DNA of 23,987 nt from JBEKHI01 sp050012355 (GTDB lineage: Bacteria; Actinomycetota; Actinomycetes; Streptosporangiales; Streptosporangiaceae), in the NCBI GenBank assembly GCA_050012355.1, contig JBEKHI010000080.1, positions 1 to 23,987 of the forward strand. Reading direction: 5' to 3'. Positions 14,699-21,797 of this stretch are shown one piece after another. The translations under genes and the position numbers were made by a program. How positions within the stretch are numbered: position 1 is the stretch's first letter; every line of letters starts with the position of its first letter. The notes under the pieces were generated by a model. The model worked only from the letters and a program-made list of their open reading frames with translations, had not been told where the DNA came from and did no database searches.

Positions 14699-15792
14699 GA
14701 GACGAACCGTTCCGGTGAGAAGGGCTCAGGATTGACGGGCAGAGAAATCCCGGTCAGCAGTCCGGCGACCATCGTCGCCGTCGCGGGCGCTAGGCCGATG
14801 CCCGCGCCTTCGTGGCCGCAGGCGTGCAGCACCCCGTCGATCCGCGGGTCGGCGCCGATCACCGGCAGGTGATCCGGGCAGTAGGGGCGGAAGCCGCGGT
14901 AGACCCGCAGCAGCTTCACGTCCCGCAGGAAGGGGAACAGCCGAACCGCACCCAAAGAAAGGGCACGCACCACCGGCACCGACAGCGTGCGGTCGAAGCC
15001 GACTCGCTCACGGCTGGCGCCGATCAGCACGGTCCCCGACCTGGTGCTCTCGATCACCGTGGACATTTCCAAGCCCGAATCACTGGAGGCCACGTTCGCC
15101 ACGTAGTCGGCCGTGTAGACCTTGTGCCGGATGACGCCCGGCGGGAGCGGCTCGGTGACCAGGATGAACCCGCGCCGCGGCAGCACCGGGATCGGGGTTC
15201 CCAACAGAGACGAGACCGAACCGCCCCAGGTCCCGGCCGCGTTGATGACGTGGCGGGTGGGGATGGAGCCCGTCGTTATGGTCACTGAATTGATACGGCC
15301 GTTCGTAGTGGTGACGCCGGTCAGCTCCGTGCCGGGCAGCACCGTCGCGCCCGATGCGCGCAGCAGGCGGGCGGCGGCGAGCATGGGCTGGACCTGCATG
15401 TCCTGCGGGTAAAAGACGCCGCCCCCGAGACCCGGCGCGAGCCGGGGCTCCAGAGAACGGGCGTCGGGGACAGACTCGGTCAGCACGCCGGCGGCGGCCT
15501 GCGCGGCCGCCAGGTCACCCACCGGACCGACGACCAGACCGCACTTGGGCTCGAGTTCGATGTCGCCGACCGCGTCGCCCCAGGACCGCCAGAGCTGGTT
15601 CGACCAGACCGCGAGGTCAAGCTCGGGGCCGGGCTCCTTGTCCGACACCAGGATGTTGCCCTCCCCCGCCCCGGTGGTGCCGGACGCGACGCCCGCACGG
15701 TCGATGACGGTGACGTTCAGGCCGACCTGAGTCAAAGCGTAGGCGCAGGACGCGCCGACCATCCCGGCGCCCACGATCACCACATCAGACAT
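14695..15792 (-). CDS. DAAO-like FAD subunit of the dehydrogenase (D-hydroxyproline dehydrogenase beta-like)
   Basis: A 365-aa glycine/D-amino-acid oxidase (DadA/HcnC) family flavoprotein. The FAD loop VVIVGAGMVGASCAYAL is at about residues 4-20, and the family segment GIASGTTGAGEGNI appears here as VASGTTGAGEGNI. The C-terminal FAD-contact region reads CGHEGAGIGLAPATATMVAGLL. First gene of the minus-strand three-gene operon, and the subunit likely to bind the imino-acid substrate. The ATG at 15792 places the FAD loop at the N-terminus as in homologues; an in-frame GTG 33 bp upstream would add 11 residues with no better ribosome site. The stop overlaps the 2Fe-2S gene start by 4 bp. Family secure; substrate inferred from the locus. 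Confidence 0.87.
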   Translation of the reverse strand: MSDVVIVGAGMVGASCAYALTQVGLNVTVIDRAGVASGTTGAGEGNILVSDKEPGPELDLAVWSNQLWRSWGDAVGDIELEPKCGLVVGPVGDLAAAQAAAGVLTESVPDARSLEPRLAPGLGGGVFYPQDMQVQPMLAAARLLRASGATVLPGTELTGVTTTNGRINSVTITTGSIPTRHVINAAGTWGGSVSSLLGTPIPVLPRRGFILVTEPLPPGVIRHKVYTADYVANVASSDSGLEMSTVIESTRSGTVLIGASRERVGFDRTLSVPVVRALSLGAVRLFPFLRDVKLLRVYRGFRPYCPDHLPVIGADPRIDGVLHACGHEGAGIGLAPATATMVAGLLTGISLPVNPEPFSPERFVS

Positions 15793-15854
15793 CGCGCATC
15801 CGGCATGAAGTCGCGGTGCCGCCACCGGCTCTCACGAGGAGCGACGGCCGTTTC

Positions 15855-15870
15855 TGTCACGTATGCGACA
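15855..15870. promoter_or_regulatory. imperfect palindrome between the dehydrogenase operon and a small plus-strand ORF
   Basis: TGTCACGTATGCGACA: six of eight symmetric pairs match, with TGTC/GACA ends. It is centred about 70 bp upstream of the DAAO-like gene and 16 bp before a possible small gene on the other strand. The position suits an operator for the dehydrogenase operon. It does not resemble the 20-bp motif found at 9038 and 12989, so a second regulator may act here. Confidence 0.35.
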
Positions 15871-15878
15871 CTAATGGC

Positions 15879-16082
15879 ATGGCTGGAATGAAGGTGACGG
15901 CGGCGAGCGCGATGCGGGCCCGGGACGTGTCCCGGCCGACCGAGGAGCACCTGGCTGAAGCGGAGGCGGCGTTCAGTCAGGAAGCGGCGGCAGCGAACCG
16001 TCCTTCTCGAAAGCAGCGATCTCCGCTAGACGGCGAGCATGCCGCTCCGCCCCAGAAAACGGAGTCGCCACGAACGTCTTAG
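15879..16082 (+). CDS. possible small protein overlapping the rpiB 3' end
   Basis: A 67-aa open frame starting MAGMKVTAASAMRARDVSRPTEEHLAEAEAAF. The first 30 codons lie in otherwise non-coding sequence and have the strong G/C third-position bias of real genes here. The rest is antisense to the rpiB 3' end, where that bias is lost. It may be a genuine small gene converging on rpiB by 110 bp, or the preserved start of a longer gene whose end was lost. No domain recognised and no clear ribosome site; an ATG at 15888 is an alternative start. Confidence 0.35.
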   Translation: MAGMKVTAASAMRARDVSRPTEEHLAEAEAAFSQEAAAANRPSRKQRSPLDGEHAAPPQKTESPRTS

Positions 16083-16443
16083 CGAACCCGACGGCGTCCT
16101 CGATGCTGTACATCCGGGCACCGAGGCTGAGCACGTTGGCGTCGTTATGCTCCCGGCCGAGCTGGGCGGTCTCGGTTGTCCAGGCCACCGCCGCCCGGAT
16201 GCCGGGGACCTTGTTGGCGGCGATCGCCTCGCCATTGCCCGAGCCGCCGATCACGATGCCGAGACTGCCGACCTCACCGGCCACACCCTCGGCCGCCCGC
16301 AGGATGTAAACCGGATAATCGTCTTCCGGGTCGTAGGTCTTCGGCCCGCAGTCCACCGGCTCGTGCCCGGCGCTGGCCAGCCATTCGATGAGGTGGGTCT
16401 TCAGCTCGAGCCCCGCGTGGTCTGATCCCAGGTATACGCGCAC
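15973..16443 (-). CDS. rpiB: ribose-5-phosphate isomerase B
   Basis: A 156-aa RpiB/LacAB-family sugar isomerase that interconverts ribose-5-phosphate and ribulose-5-phosphate in the cytoplasmic pentose phosphate pathway. The N-terminus VRVYLGSDHAGLELK holds the substrate-binding Asp-His. The loop GGSGNGEAIAANKVPGIRAA is the actinobacterial form, in which a Glu serves as base in place of the Cys of E. coli RpiB. REHNDANVLSLGARM carries further phosphate and sugar contacts. The GTG at 16443 matches the usual N-terminus; longer in-frame extensions upstream are not family-like. It lies 17 bp after the stop of the DUF6069-like gene on the same strand, so it is probably co-transcribed with it. Confidence 0.94.
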   Translation of the reverse strand: MRVYLGSDHAGLELKTHLIEWLASAGHEPVDCGPKTYDPEDDYPVYILRAAEGVAGEVGSLGIVIGGSGNGEAIAANKVPGIRAAVAWTTETAQLGREHNDANVLSLGARMYSIEDAVGFAKTFVATPFSGAERHARRLAEIAAFEKDGSLPPLPD

Positions 16444-16460
16444 GACGCCAGTCTGCCAGA

Positions 16461-17084
16461 TCAGGCCAGCGGGCCGCCCACCGAGTTGCCGCGACGACGG
16501 ATCAGCACCGAACTGCGTGCCACTCCGGTGACCAGCGAACCGATCGCGATGCCCGCGCACAGGTTGATCACGGCGGTGGCGACCTTGGCATTCAGCATCG
16601 CGATGTGGCTGAACGAGCCGAACACCGAATTCTGGAACGGCGCGAGGACCGCGATCACGATGCACAGGAAAACGATCCAGCCGAAGAACATCAGCGGACG
16701 CGGCGCGGCCATGATCAGCAGGTGGACCAGCGCGGTCGCGGCGAGGGCGCACAGCACGCCGAGCAGCACGTAGACGAAGCTCGACAAACCACCACCGGAC
16801 GACGGCACCGGCACCGGGACCGCGAAGATCCCGCGTGCGATCGAGACACCGACGATCATCATCAGGGCCACCACGACGGCGGTCATCACGCCGCCCGCCC
16901 AGAGCCGGCCCGCGTTCAGCTTGACCGTCGGGCGCCGGTCCGGCGGTGGTACGCCCGGACCTGCGTCCGCCGGCTGGTAAGTCGTCTCCTCGTACCGCAT
17001 CCGCCCATACTCGTTAGACCGGTACCCGCTTGAGCCGCCTTCCGGCTCAGACGGGTACAAGGGCGCCGTGTCGTGATTCGTCAT
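16461..17084 (-). CDS. four-helix membrane protein, DUF6069-like
   Basis: A 207-aa protein with a hydrophilic, Pro/Gly/Tyr-rich N-terminal tail (residues 1-58) and four hydrophobic segments at about 62-84, 102-124, 131-149 and 163-186. The helix spacing and the segment AVPVPVPSSGG after helix 1 resemble the DUF6069 family of actinomycete membrane proteins, whose function is unknown. The ATG at 17084 has GGGGGGAG 8 nt upstream, which decides it over an in-frame ATG at 17147. Sits between a DsbA-like gene (99 bp upstream) and rpiB (17 bp downstream) on the same strand. Membrane protein certain; family moderately sure; no function proposed. Confidence 0.8.
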   Translation of the reverse strand: MTNHDTAPLYPSEPEGGSSGYRSNEYGRMRYEETTYQPADAGPGVPPPDRRPTVKLNAGRLWAGGVMTAVVVALMMIVGVSIARGIFAVPVPVPSSGGGLSSFVYVLLGVLCALAATALVHLLIMAAPRPLMFFGWIVFLCIVIAVLAPFQNSVFGSFSHIAMLNAKVATAVINLCAGIAIGSLVTGVARSSVLIRRRGNSVGGPLA

Positions 17085-17183
17085 CTTTGTGACTCCCCCC
17101 ATCACATCCGATGACTGAACGGGTACCCGGTGTAATATGTTGTTCAAACCCGCTATTGGCGGAGGATCATGACGTCCGGACGG

Positions 17184-17798
17184 TCAGTCAAAGATGGGGT
17201 CGCGCGTACGGGAGCGCTTCAGTTCGAAGAACCCATCGGTGCCCGCGATAAGAAGCACGCCGTCCCACAGCTTGGCCGCCGCCTCGCCACGCGGGATCGG
17301 AGACACCACCGGACCGAAGATGCTGGTGCCGTCCACCGAGATGATCGGCGTTCCCACGTCGTAGCCGACCCGCTCGATACCTTCCTTGTGCGACGCGCGG
17401 AGCGCCTCGTCGTATTCGGTGGAGTCAGCCGCGTCCGCCAGTTCCGCGGGCAGGCCGGCCTCGGTCAGCGCCGCCTCGTAGGTCGCCCGCTCCCGCGGCA
17501 GCTTCTGCTCGTGGAACCGGGTGCCGAGCGCGGTGTAGAGCGGCCCGAGCACGTCCGGGCCGAACTGCTGCTCGGCGGCGATGCAGATACGTACCGGACC
17601 CCAACCCGTGCGCATCAGCTCCTGGTACCGCTCGGGGAGATCGCGGCCCTCGTTGAGCACCGACAGGCTCATCACGTGCCAGACCGGCGACACTGGACGC
17701 ACATTTGTCACCTCGTGAATCCAGCGCGAGGCGATCCACGCCCATGGACAAACCGGGTCAAACCAGAAGTCAACCCGGGTAGGCTCCTGCTCAGTCAT
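17184..17798 (-). CDS. DsbA-family oxidoreductase, Rv2466c-like (mycothiol-linked)
   Basis: A 204-aa DsbA-fold protein closely patterned on mycobacterial Rv2466c, a mycothiol-dependent reductase. Shared features include VDFWFDPVCPWAW at the N-terminus, HVMSLSVLNEGRDLPERY, WGPVRICIAAEQ, GTPIISVDG and the ending FFELKRSRTRDPIFD. The active-site motif is CPWA (Cys17): the second Cys of the CPWC motif in Rv2466c is replaced by Ala. This leaves a single thiol that would need mycothiol or another thiol as partner. The ATG at 17798 has GGAGAG about 5 nt upstream; a longer in-frame start at 17840 is unnecessary. Divergent from pepN, with 105 bp between starts. Confidence 0.9.
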   Translation of the reverse strand: MTEQEPTRVDFWFDPVCPWAWIASRWIHEVTNVRPVSPVWHVMSLSVLNEGRDLPERYQELMRTGWGPVRICIAAEQQFGPDVLGPLYTALGTRFHEQKLPRERATYEAALTEAGLPAELADAADSTEYDEALRASHKEGIERVGYDVGTPIISVDGTSIFGPVVSPIPRGEAAAKLWDGVLLIAGTDGFFELKRSRTRDPIFD

Positions 17799-17903
17799 TG
17801 TCTCTCCAGGGTTTTGCTGATGGCTTTCCGCCAGCGACAACCCAGGTGTGCGCCCGGCGATTCCCGGGAACCGAACGCTCTACGACCATTGAAGGGATGA
17901 TCC

Positions 17904-20423
17904 GTGCCAGCGAACCTGACCCGTGACGAGGCACGTGAGCGTTCAGCGCTGCTCACTGTCGCCGCCTACCGCGTAGAACTCGACCTTACCGGAGGAGAGA
18001 CCACATTTCGCTCCGTCTCGACGGTCGCGTTCAGCTGCGCGGTGCCAGGCTCGAGTACGTTCATCAACCTAGCCGCGCCCGAGGTGTCGGAGATTACCCT
18101 CAACGGGTCATCCGTCGGTTTGGAAGCCTTCGACGGCGAGCGGATCACGCTTTCCGGGCTGGCAGCCGAGAACGAGCTGCGCGTCGTGGCCGAATGCGCG
18201 TATTCGCGCAGCGGCGAGGGGCTGCACCGGTTCACCGACCCGGCCGACGGCAACGTGTACCTGTACTCGGACCTCGAGACGTTCGACGCACACCGGATCT
18301 ACGCCTGCTTCGACCAGCCGGACCTGAAGGCGACCTACGAGCTGACCGTCCAGGCACCGCCCGACTGGCTGGTGATCTCCAACCTGGCGGCTGACCTCAC
18401 GAACGATGGCGGCCGCTGGCATTTCCCGCCCGGGCCGGTGATGTCGACCTATATCACGCACGTGTCCGCGGGCCCTTATTACGTTGTCAGGTCCGAGCAC
18501 GATGGCATCCCGCTTGGCATTCTCTGCCGCCAATCGCTCTCCGAATACCTCGACCCAGACGAGATTTTCGAGGTGACTCGCCAGGGATTTGATTTCTACC
18601 ACAGCATTTTCGGGATCAAGTACCCGTTCGGGAAATACGACCAGCTCTTCGTGCCGGAATTCAAGGAAGGCGCGATGGAGAACGCGGGAGCGGTCACCTT
18701 CCTCGAGGACTACGTTTTCCGTTCGCGGGTGACCGACTTCTCGCGAGAGGCGCGCGGCGAGACGATCCTGCACGAGATGGCGCACATGTGGTTCGGTGAC
18801 CTGGTCACGATGCGCTGGTGGGACGACCTGTGGCTGAACGAGTCGTTCGCCACCTGGGCGGGCACCCTGGCGCAGGCCGAGGCCACCCGGTGGGCGTCCT
18901 CCTGGACCACGTTCGCCCAGCTCTACAAGGCCTGGGCGTACCGGCAGGACCAGCTGCCGTCGACGCACCCGATCGCCGCCGACATCCCCGACATCCACGC
19001 GGTCGAGGTCAATTTCGACGGCATCACCTACGCCAAGGGCGCCTCGGTGATCAAGCAACTCGCGGCGTATGTGGGGCGGGAGAATTTCCTGGCCGGCGTG
19101 CGCCAGTATTTCGGTGAGCACGCCTGGGGCAACGCGACGCTGGCCGACCTGCTGTCCGCGCTGGAATCGGTCTCCGGCCGCGACCTGGGCGCCTGGTCGC
19201 ATGAATGGCTCGAGACCGCGGGCGTGAACACGCTGCGGCCGTCGTACTCGCTTGACGACGAGGGCCGGTTCACGTCGTTCGCCGTGCGCCAGGAAGCCAC
19301 CGAAAGCCACCCGACGCTTCGTTCGCACCGCATCGCGATAGGCCTTTATTCCAAAACGCCGGATGGTGATCTCGTCCGCGTCAAGCGCGTCGAGACGGAT
19401 ATCGCGGGCCCTGAGACCTCGGTCTCGGAGTTGATCGGCGAGCCCCGCCCCGACCTGGTGCTGCTCAACGACGATGACCTCACGTACGGCAAGATCCGGC
19501 TGGACGATCACTCGCTCGCGACTCTGGTGTCGTCGATCGGGTCGTTCACGACGTCGCTGCCCGCGGCGCTGTGCTGGGCGGCTGCCTGGGACATGTGCCG
19601 CGACGGCGAGATGGCCGCCCGGGATTACGTCCGGCTGGTTCTCGGCGGGGTTTCCTCGGTCGCGGACATCAGTGTCATCCAGACCCTGCTGCGGCAGGCG
19701 GCCACCGCGGTGCGCCACTTCGCCGACCCCGCGTGGCGTACCGAGGGCATGACGCTGATGGCGGGCTCGCTGCGTTCACTGGCGTCCGGGGCGCGGCCGG
19801 GATCGGACGAGCAGCTCGCCTACCTGCGGTCCTTCACCGGGGTGGCCACGTCCTCGTCCGACCTCTCGTTCCTGGCCGGGCTGCTGTCGGGTGACGAGGT
19901 GCTGCACGGACTGAGCGTGGACACCGACCTGCGCTGGTCGCTGCTGCGACGGCTGGTGTCGCGGGGCGTGGCGGGCGAAGCCGACATCGCCGCCGAGCTG
20001 ACCAGGGACGCGACCGACGCCGGCGAGCGGCACGCCGCGACCTGCCGGGCGGCGGTCCCCACCGCGTCCGGCAAGCGCGAGACGTGGGAGACGCTGACCG
20101 ACGGGAAGCTCACGATCGCGATGTTCCGCGCGGTGCTGGGCGGCTTCGCCGACCCCGACCAGGACGCGCTGCTGTCGGGCTACCGCGCGGCATATTTCGA
20201 GGCGATCGGGCCGATCTGGCGCGACTGGTCCTCGGCGATGGCCCAGGACTTCGTCGAGGGCGCGTACACGATCTGCGCGCTGGATGCCGCGACCGTCGCG
20301 TCGACCGACTCCTACATCACCGCGGCCGAGCCGCCCGCCGCGCTGAAGCGGCTGCTGGTCGAGGGCCGCGACGAGGTACTCCGCGCGCTACGCAACCAGG
20401 AGCGCGACCGCGCCGTTCTTTAG
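17904..20423 (+). CDS. pepN: aminopeptidase N (M1 family)
   Basis: An 839-aa gluzincin that removes N-terminal residues from peptides. The exopeptidase motif GAMEN is at 256-260. The zinc site HEMAH is at 290-294, with the third ligand Glu313 in LNESFATWAG (HExxH-x18-E). The order is N-terminal beta domain, catalytic domain, then the C-terminal ERAP1-like helical domain (about 520-830), full length for the family. The GTG at 17904 has GAAGGGA 7 nt upstream. The chain starts MPANLTRDEARERSALL, the standard actinobacterial PepN N-terminus. No signal peptide, so it is cytoplasmic. Followed by a 42-bp dyad repeat 20 bp past the stop. Confidence 0.97.
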   Translation: MPANLTRDEARERSALLTVAAYRVELDLTGGETTFRSVSTVAFSCAVPGSSTFINLAAPEVSEITLNGSSVGLEAFDGERITLSGLAAENELRVVAECAYSRSGEGLHRFTDPADGNVYLYSDLETFDAHRIYACFDQPDLKATYELTVQAPPDWLVISNLAADLTNDGGRWHFPPGPVMSTYITHVSAGPYYVVRSEHDGIPLGILCRQSLSEYLDPDEIFEVTRQGFDFYHSIFGIKYPFGKYDQLFVPEFKEGAMENAGAVTFLEDYVFRSRVTDFSREARGETILHEMAHMWFGDLVTMRWWDDLWLNESFATWAGTLAQAEATRWASSWTTFAQLYKAWAYRQDQLPSTHPIAADIPDIHAVEVNFDGITYAKGASVIKQLAAYVGRENFLAGVRQYFGEHAWGNATLADLLSALESVSGRDLGAWSHEWLETAGVNTLRPSYSLDDEGRFTSFAVRQEATESHPTLRSHRIAIGLYSKTPDGDLVRVKRVETDIAGPETSVSELIGEPRPDLVLLNDDDLTYGKIRLDDHSLATLVSSIGSFTTSLPAALCWAAAWDMCRDGEMAARDYVRLVLGGVSSVADISVIQTLLRQAATAVRHFADPAWRTEGMTLMAGSLRSLASGARPGSDEQLAYLRSFTGVATSSSDLSFLAGLLSGDEVLHGLSVDTDLRWSLLRRLVSRGVAGEADIAAELTRDATDAGERHAATCRAAVPTASGKRETWETLTDGKLTIAMFRAVLGGFADPDQDALLSGYRAAYFEAIGPIWRDWSSAMAQDFVEGAYTICALDAATVASTDSYITAAEPPAALKRLLVEGRDEVLRALRNQERDRAVL

Positions 20424-20442
20424 CCCGGTCCTTTAGCCCATG

Positions 20443-20484
20443 GATGTCCCATCGAGGGGTCTATAGCGCCAGCGATGGGACATC
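20443..20484 (+). repeat. 42-bp dyad repeat, copy B, after pepN
   Basis: Core arms GATGTCCCATCG (20443-20454) and CGATGGGACATC (20473-20484) around an 18-bp spacer ending ATAGCGCCAG. The perfect pairing extends outward to 17 bp on each side (20438-20454 and 20473-20489). It could work as the pepN terminator, but the spacer is shared with the other copies, which a plain terminator would not need. Confidence 0.88.
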
Positions 20485-20487
20485 CAT

Positions 20488-20510
20488 GGCGTCGGCGTCG
20501 GCGTCGGCGT
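20488..20510. repeat. GGCGTC hexanucleotide microrepeat
   Basis: Nearly four tandem GGCGTC units directly abut the right arm of dyad copy B, 34 bp before the esterase start. No function is evident; a slippage-prone tract in a leader region is possible. Confidence 0.6.
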
Positions 20511-20543
20511 GCGCACCCGCGCGGGCGAACTAATCTCGCGTGA

Positions 20544-21431
20544 GTGGGCGTCTCGCGCAGGATGGTGCTTGGCGGCGGACTCGCGCTAGCGGGGATCGCC
20601 GGCGTCGCGGGAGCGGGCTACGCGCTCGTCGAGGACGGGACGCTGCCGGGTAAGTACCGGCTCGACCAGTTCCTCGGCGCGTGCGGCAGCGAGCCTGGGC
20701 TGCCCGCGGTGACGCCGGGGCCGGTGCTGACCTGCACGTTCTGGTCGCGGTACCGACGGCGCCGGGTTCAGATGATCACCATGCTGCCGCCCGGCAGCCA
20801 TCGTGACCTGCCGGTGGCGCTGGTGCTGCACGGCGCGTTCGACGACGCGGCGAGCTGCGTCCAGCTCGGCTACCCATCGTTCCTCGCCGCTGGAGTCGCT
20901 TCCGGCCGGGTGCCGCCGATGGCGCTGGTCGCGGCCGACGGCGGCGCCACGACCTGGTGGCACCAGCGGGCCGACGGCGACGATCCGCCCGGGATGCTGG
21001 TGCACGAGGTGCTGCCATACCTCGCTGCCCGCGGGTTCCGCACCGGCCGGGTCGGCGCGACCGGCTGGTCGATGGGCGGCTTCGGCGCGCTGCTGCTCGC
21101 CGAACGCCGGCTCGCCGCCGCGGTGGCGGTCATGTCACCGGCGATCTACCCGTCGTACTCCGGCGCGGTCGCGGCCAACCCCGGCTCCTTCGACAGCGCG
21201 GCCGACTTTGCCCATAACGACGTGCGTGACTCCGCCGGTGCCGCCGTGCTGCGCACCCTGCCGGTGATGATGTCCTGCGGGGCGGATGATCCGTTCGCGC
21301 CGCAGGTCGCGAGCTTCCGCACCGAGCTTGGCGACCCGCCGGGGTCTATCGGCTCGGGCTGCCACGATGCGGCGTACTGGCGCCGTCAGATCCCCGCCCA
21401 GCTCGCGTTCGTCAGCGCGCACCTGGCCTAG
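20544..21431 (+). CDS. secreted alpha/beta-hydrolase esterase with Tat-like signal
   Basis: A 295-aa hydrolase of the esterase D / antigen 85-like group. The N-terminus MGVSRRMVLGGGLALAGIAG has twin arginines followed by a hydrophobic core, suggesting Tat export or a membrane anchor. LVLHGAFDD at 94-101 forms the oxyanion region. The nucleophile Ser176 is in GWSMGG, the acid is probably Asp248 or Asp249 in SCGADDPF, and the base probably His274 in GCHDAAYW. The GTG at 20544 is chosen because it places the RR motif at the extreme N-terminus; ribosome binding is weak. Substrate unknown. It stands alone, after pepN and its palindrome. Confidence 0.85.
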   Translation: MGVSRRMVLGGGLALAGIAGVAGAGYALVEDGTLPGKYRLDQFLGACGSEPGLPAVTPGPVLTCTFWSRYRRRRVQMITMLPPGSHRDLPVALVLHGAFDDAASCVQLGYPSFLAAGVASGRVPPMALVAADGGATTWWHQRADGDDPPGMLVHEVLPYLAARGFRTGRVGATGWSMGGFGALLLAERRLAAAVAVMSPAIYPSYSGAVAANPGSFDSAADFAHNDVRDSAGAAVLRTLPVMMSCGADDPFAPQVASFRTELGDPPGSIGSGCHDAAYWRRQIPAQLAFVSAHLA

Positions 21432-21502
21432 CGGGGCTCGTGCCCGGCGCGACGGCCCCGCAGCGGGACGCGACGCGACGGATGCGCATATTGCGACAAA
21501 AG

Positions 21503-21525
21503 CCGCATGCCAACCATCCATGCGG
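21503..21525 (+). terminator. hairpin after the esterase gene
   Basis: CCGCATG (21503-21509) and CATGCGG (21519-21525), a perfect 7-bp stem with a 9-nt loop, 72 bp after the stop. A further GC stem, CGGGGC/GCCCCG, lies closer to the stop, at about 21432-21460. A terminator is likely in this region between converging genes, but which stem acts is unclear. Confidence 0.4.
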
Positions 21526-21551
21526 GCGCGGTTCGCGGCACCAGCCCCATG

Positions 21552-21593
21552 GATGTCCCATCGCTAGCGCGATAGCCCCGGCGATGGGACATC
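21552..21593 (+). repeat. 42-bp dyad repeat, copy C, between converging genes
   Basis: Core arms GATGTCCCATCG (21552-21563) and CGATGGGACATC (21582-21593), 18-bp spacer ending ATAGCCCCGG. Pairing extends to 16 bp per side (21549-21564 and 21581-21596). Its right edge touches the stop codon of the truncated gene remnant at 21596-21691. Confidence 0.88.
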
Positions 21594-21595
21594 CA

Positions 21596-21691
21596 TCAGC
21601 GTCGCGAGGGCGGTCGCGTCGCCGCGCGCATGAGCGCTGGGTCCAGGGCACCAAGAAAACCCCTGCGGGCGTCCTCGAAGTCGGCTGACAT
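21596..21691 (-). pseudogene. truncated gene start, probable alkylsulfatase remnant
   Basis: A 31-codon frame opening with ATG at 21691, with GAAGGA 6 nt upstream on the minus strand. Its first 22 residues include DFEDARRGFLGALDP. This resembles the DFxxAxRGFI segment near the N-terminus of metallo-beta-lactamase-fold alkylsulfatases (SdsA1/YjcS/BDS1 group). After that the reading becomes arginine- and proline-rich noise and stops at the edge of dyad repeat copy C. The good start signals and the sudden loss of family resemblance suggest a 3' deletion joined at the repeat. Alternatively it is an unrelated short peptide. The family call is from motif memory and is moderate. Confidence 0.45.
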
Positions 21692-21721
21692 GCGCGGTCC
21701 TTCCCCCTGCCGGAAAACTGC

Positions 21722-21740
21722 TAACCGGTTTGGTCGGTTA
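21722..21740. promoter_or_regulatory. 19-bp TetR-like palindromic operator
   Basis: TAACCGGTTTGGTCGGTTA: TAACCG and CGGTTA are perfect inverses around 7 bp. It lies 31 bp upstream of the truncated gene start on the minus strand, where an operator or promoter would be expected. No regulator gene is adjacent. Confidence 0.45.
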
Positions 21741-21797
21741 CCACCCGGTTCGTCAGTCCTCGTTACCGACGTTCCCGCTGGAACGTCCGGCGCCGGA

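Noticed and set aside
13107..15792. Calling the three-subunit enzyme hydrogen cyanide synthase (HcnABC)
   Set aside because: The subunit design is the same, but the epimerase, deaminase and regulator next to it fit imino-acid catabolism better; kept as an alternative.
16444..16752. Longer N-terminal extension of rpiB
   Set aside because: The upstream in-frame sequence overlaps the membrane protein gene and lacks family resemblance; GTG at 16443 gives the standard RpiB start.
18108..19718. 536-residue minus-strand open frame inside pepN
   Set aside because: Antisense to the intact M1 peptidase with GAMEN and HEMAH motifs; low-complexity Arg/Val/Gly translation.
20418..20439. CTTTAGCCC direct repeat over the pepN stop as a target-site duplication
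   Set aside because: The two copies are 4 bp apart and do not flank the dyad element, so they are not a duplication around an insertion.
20488..20510. GGCGTC microrepeat as a phase-variation switch
   Set aside because: It lies outside a coding frame, and a hexamer unit would not shift frame; no promoter spacing effect can be argued.
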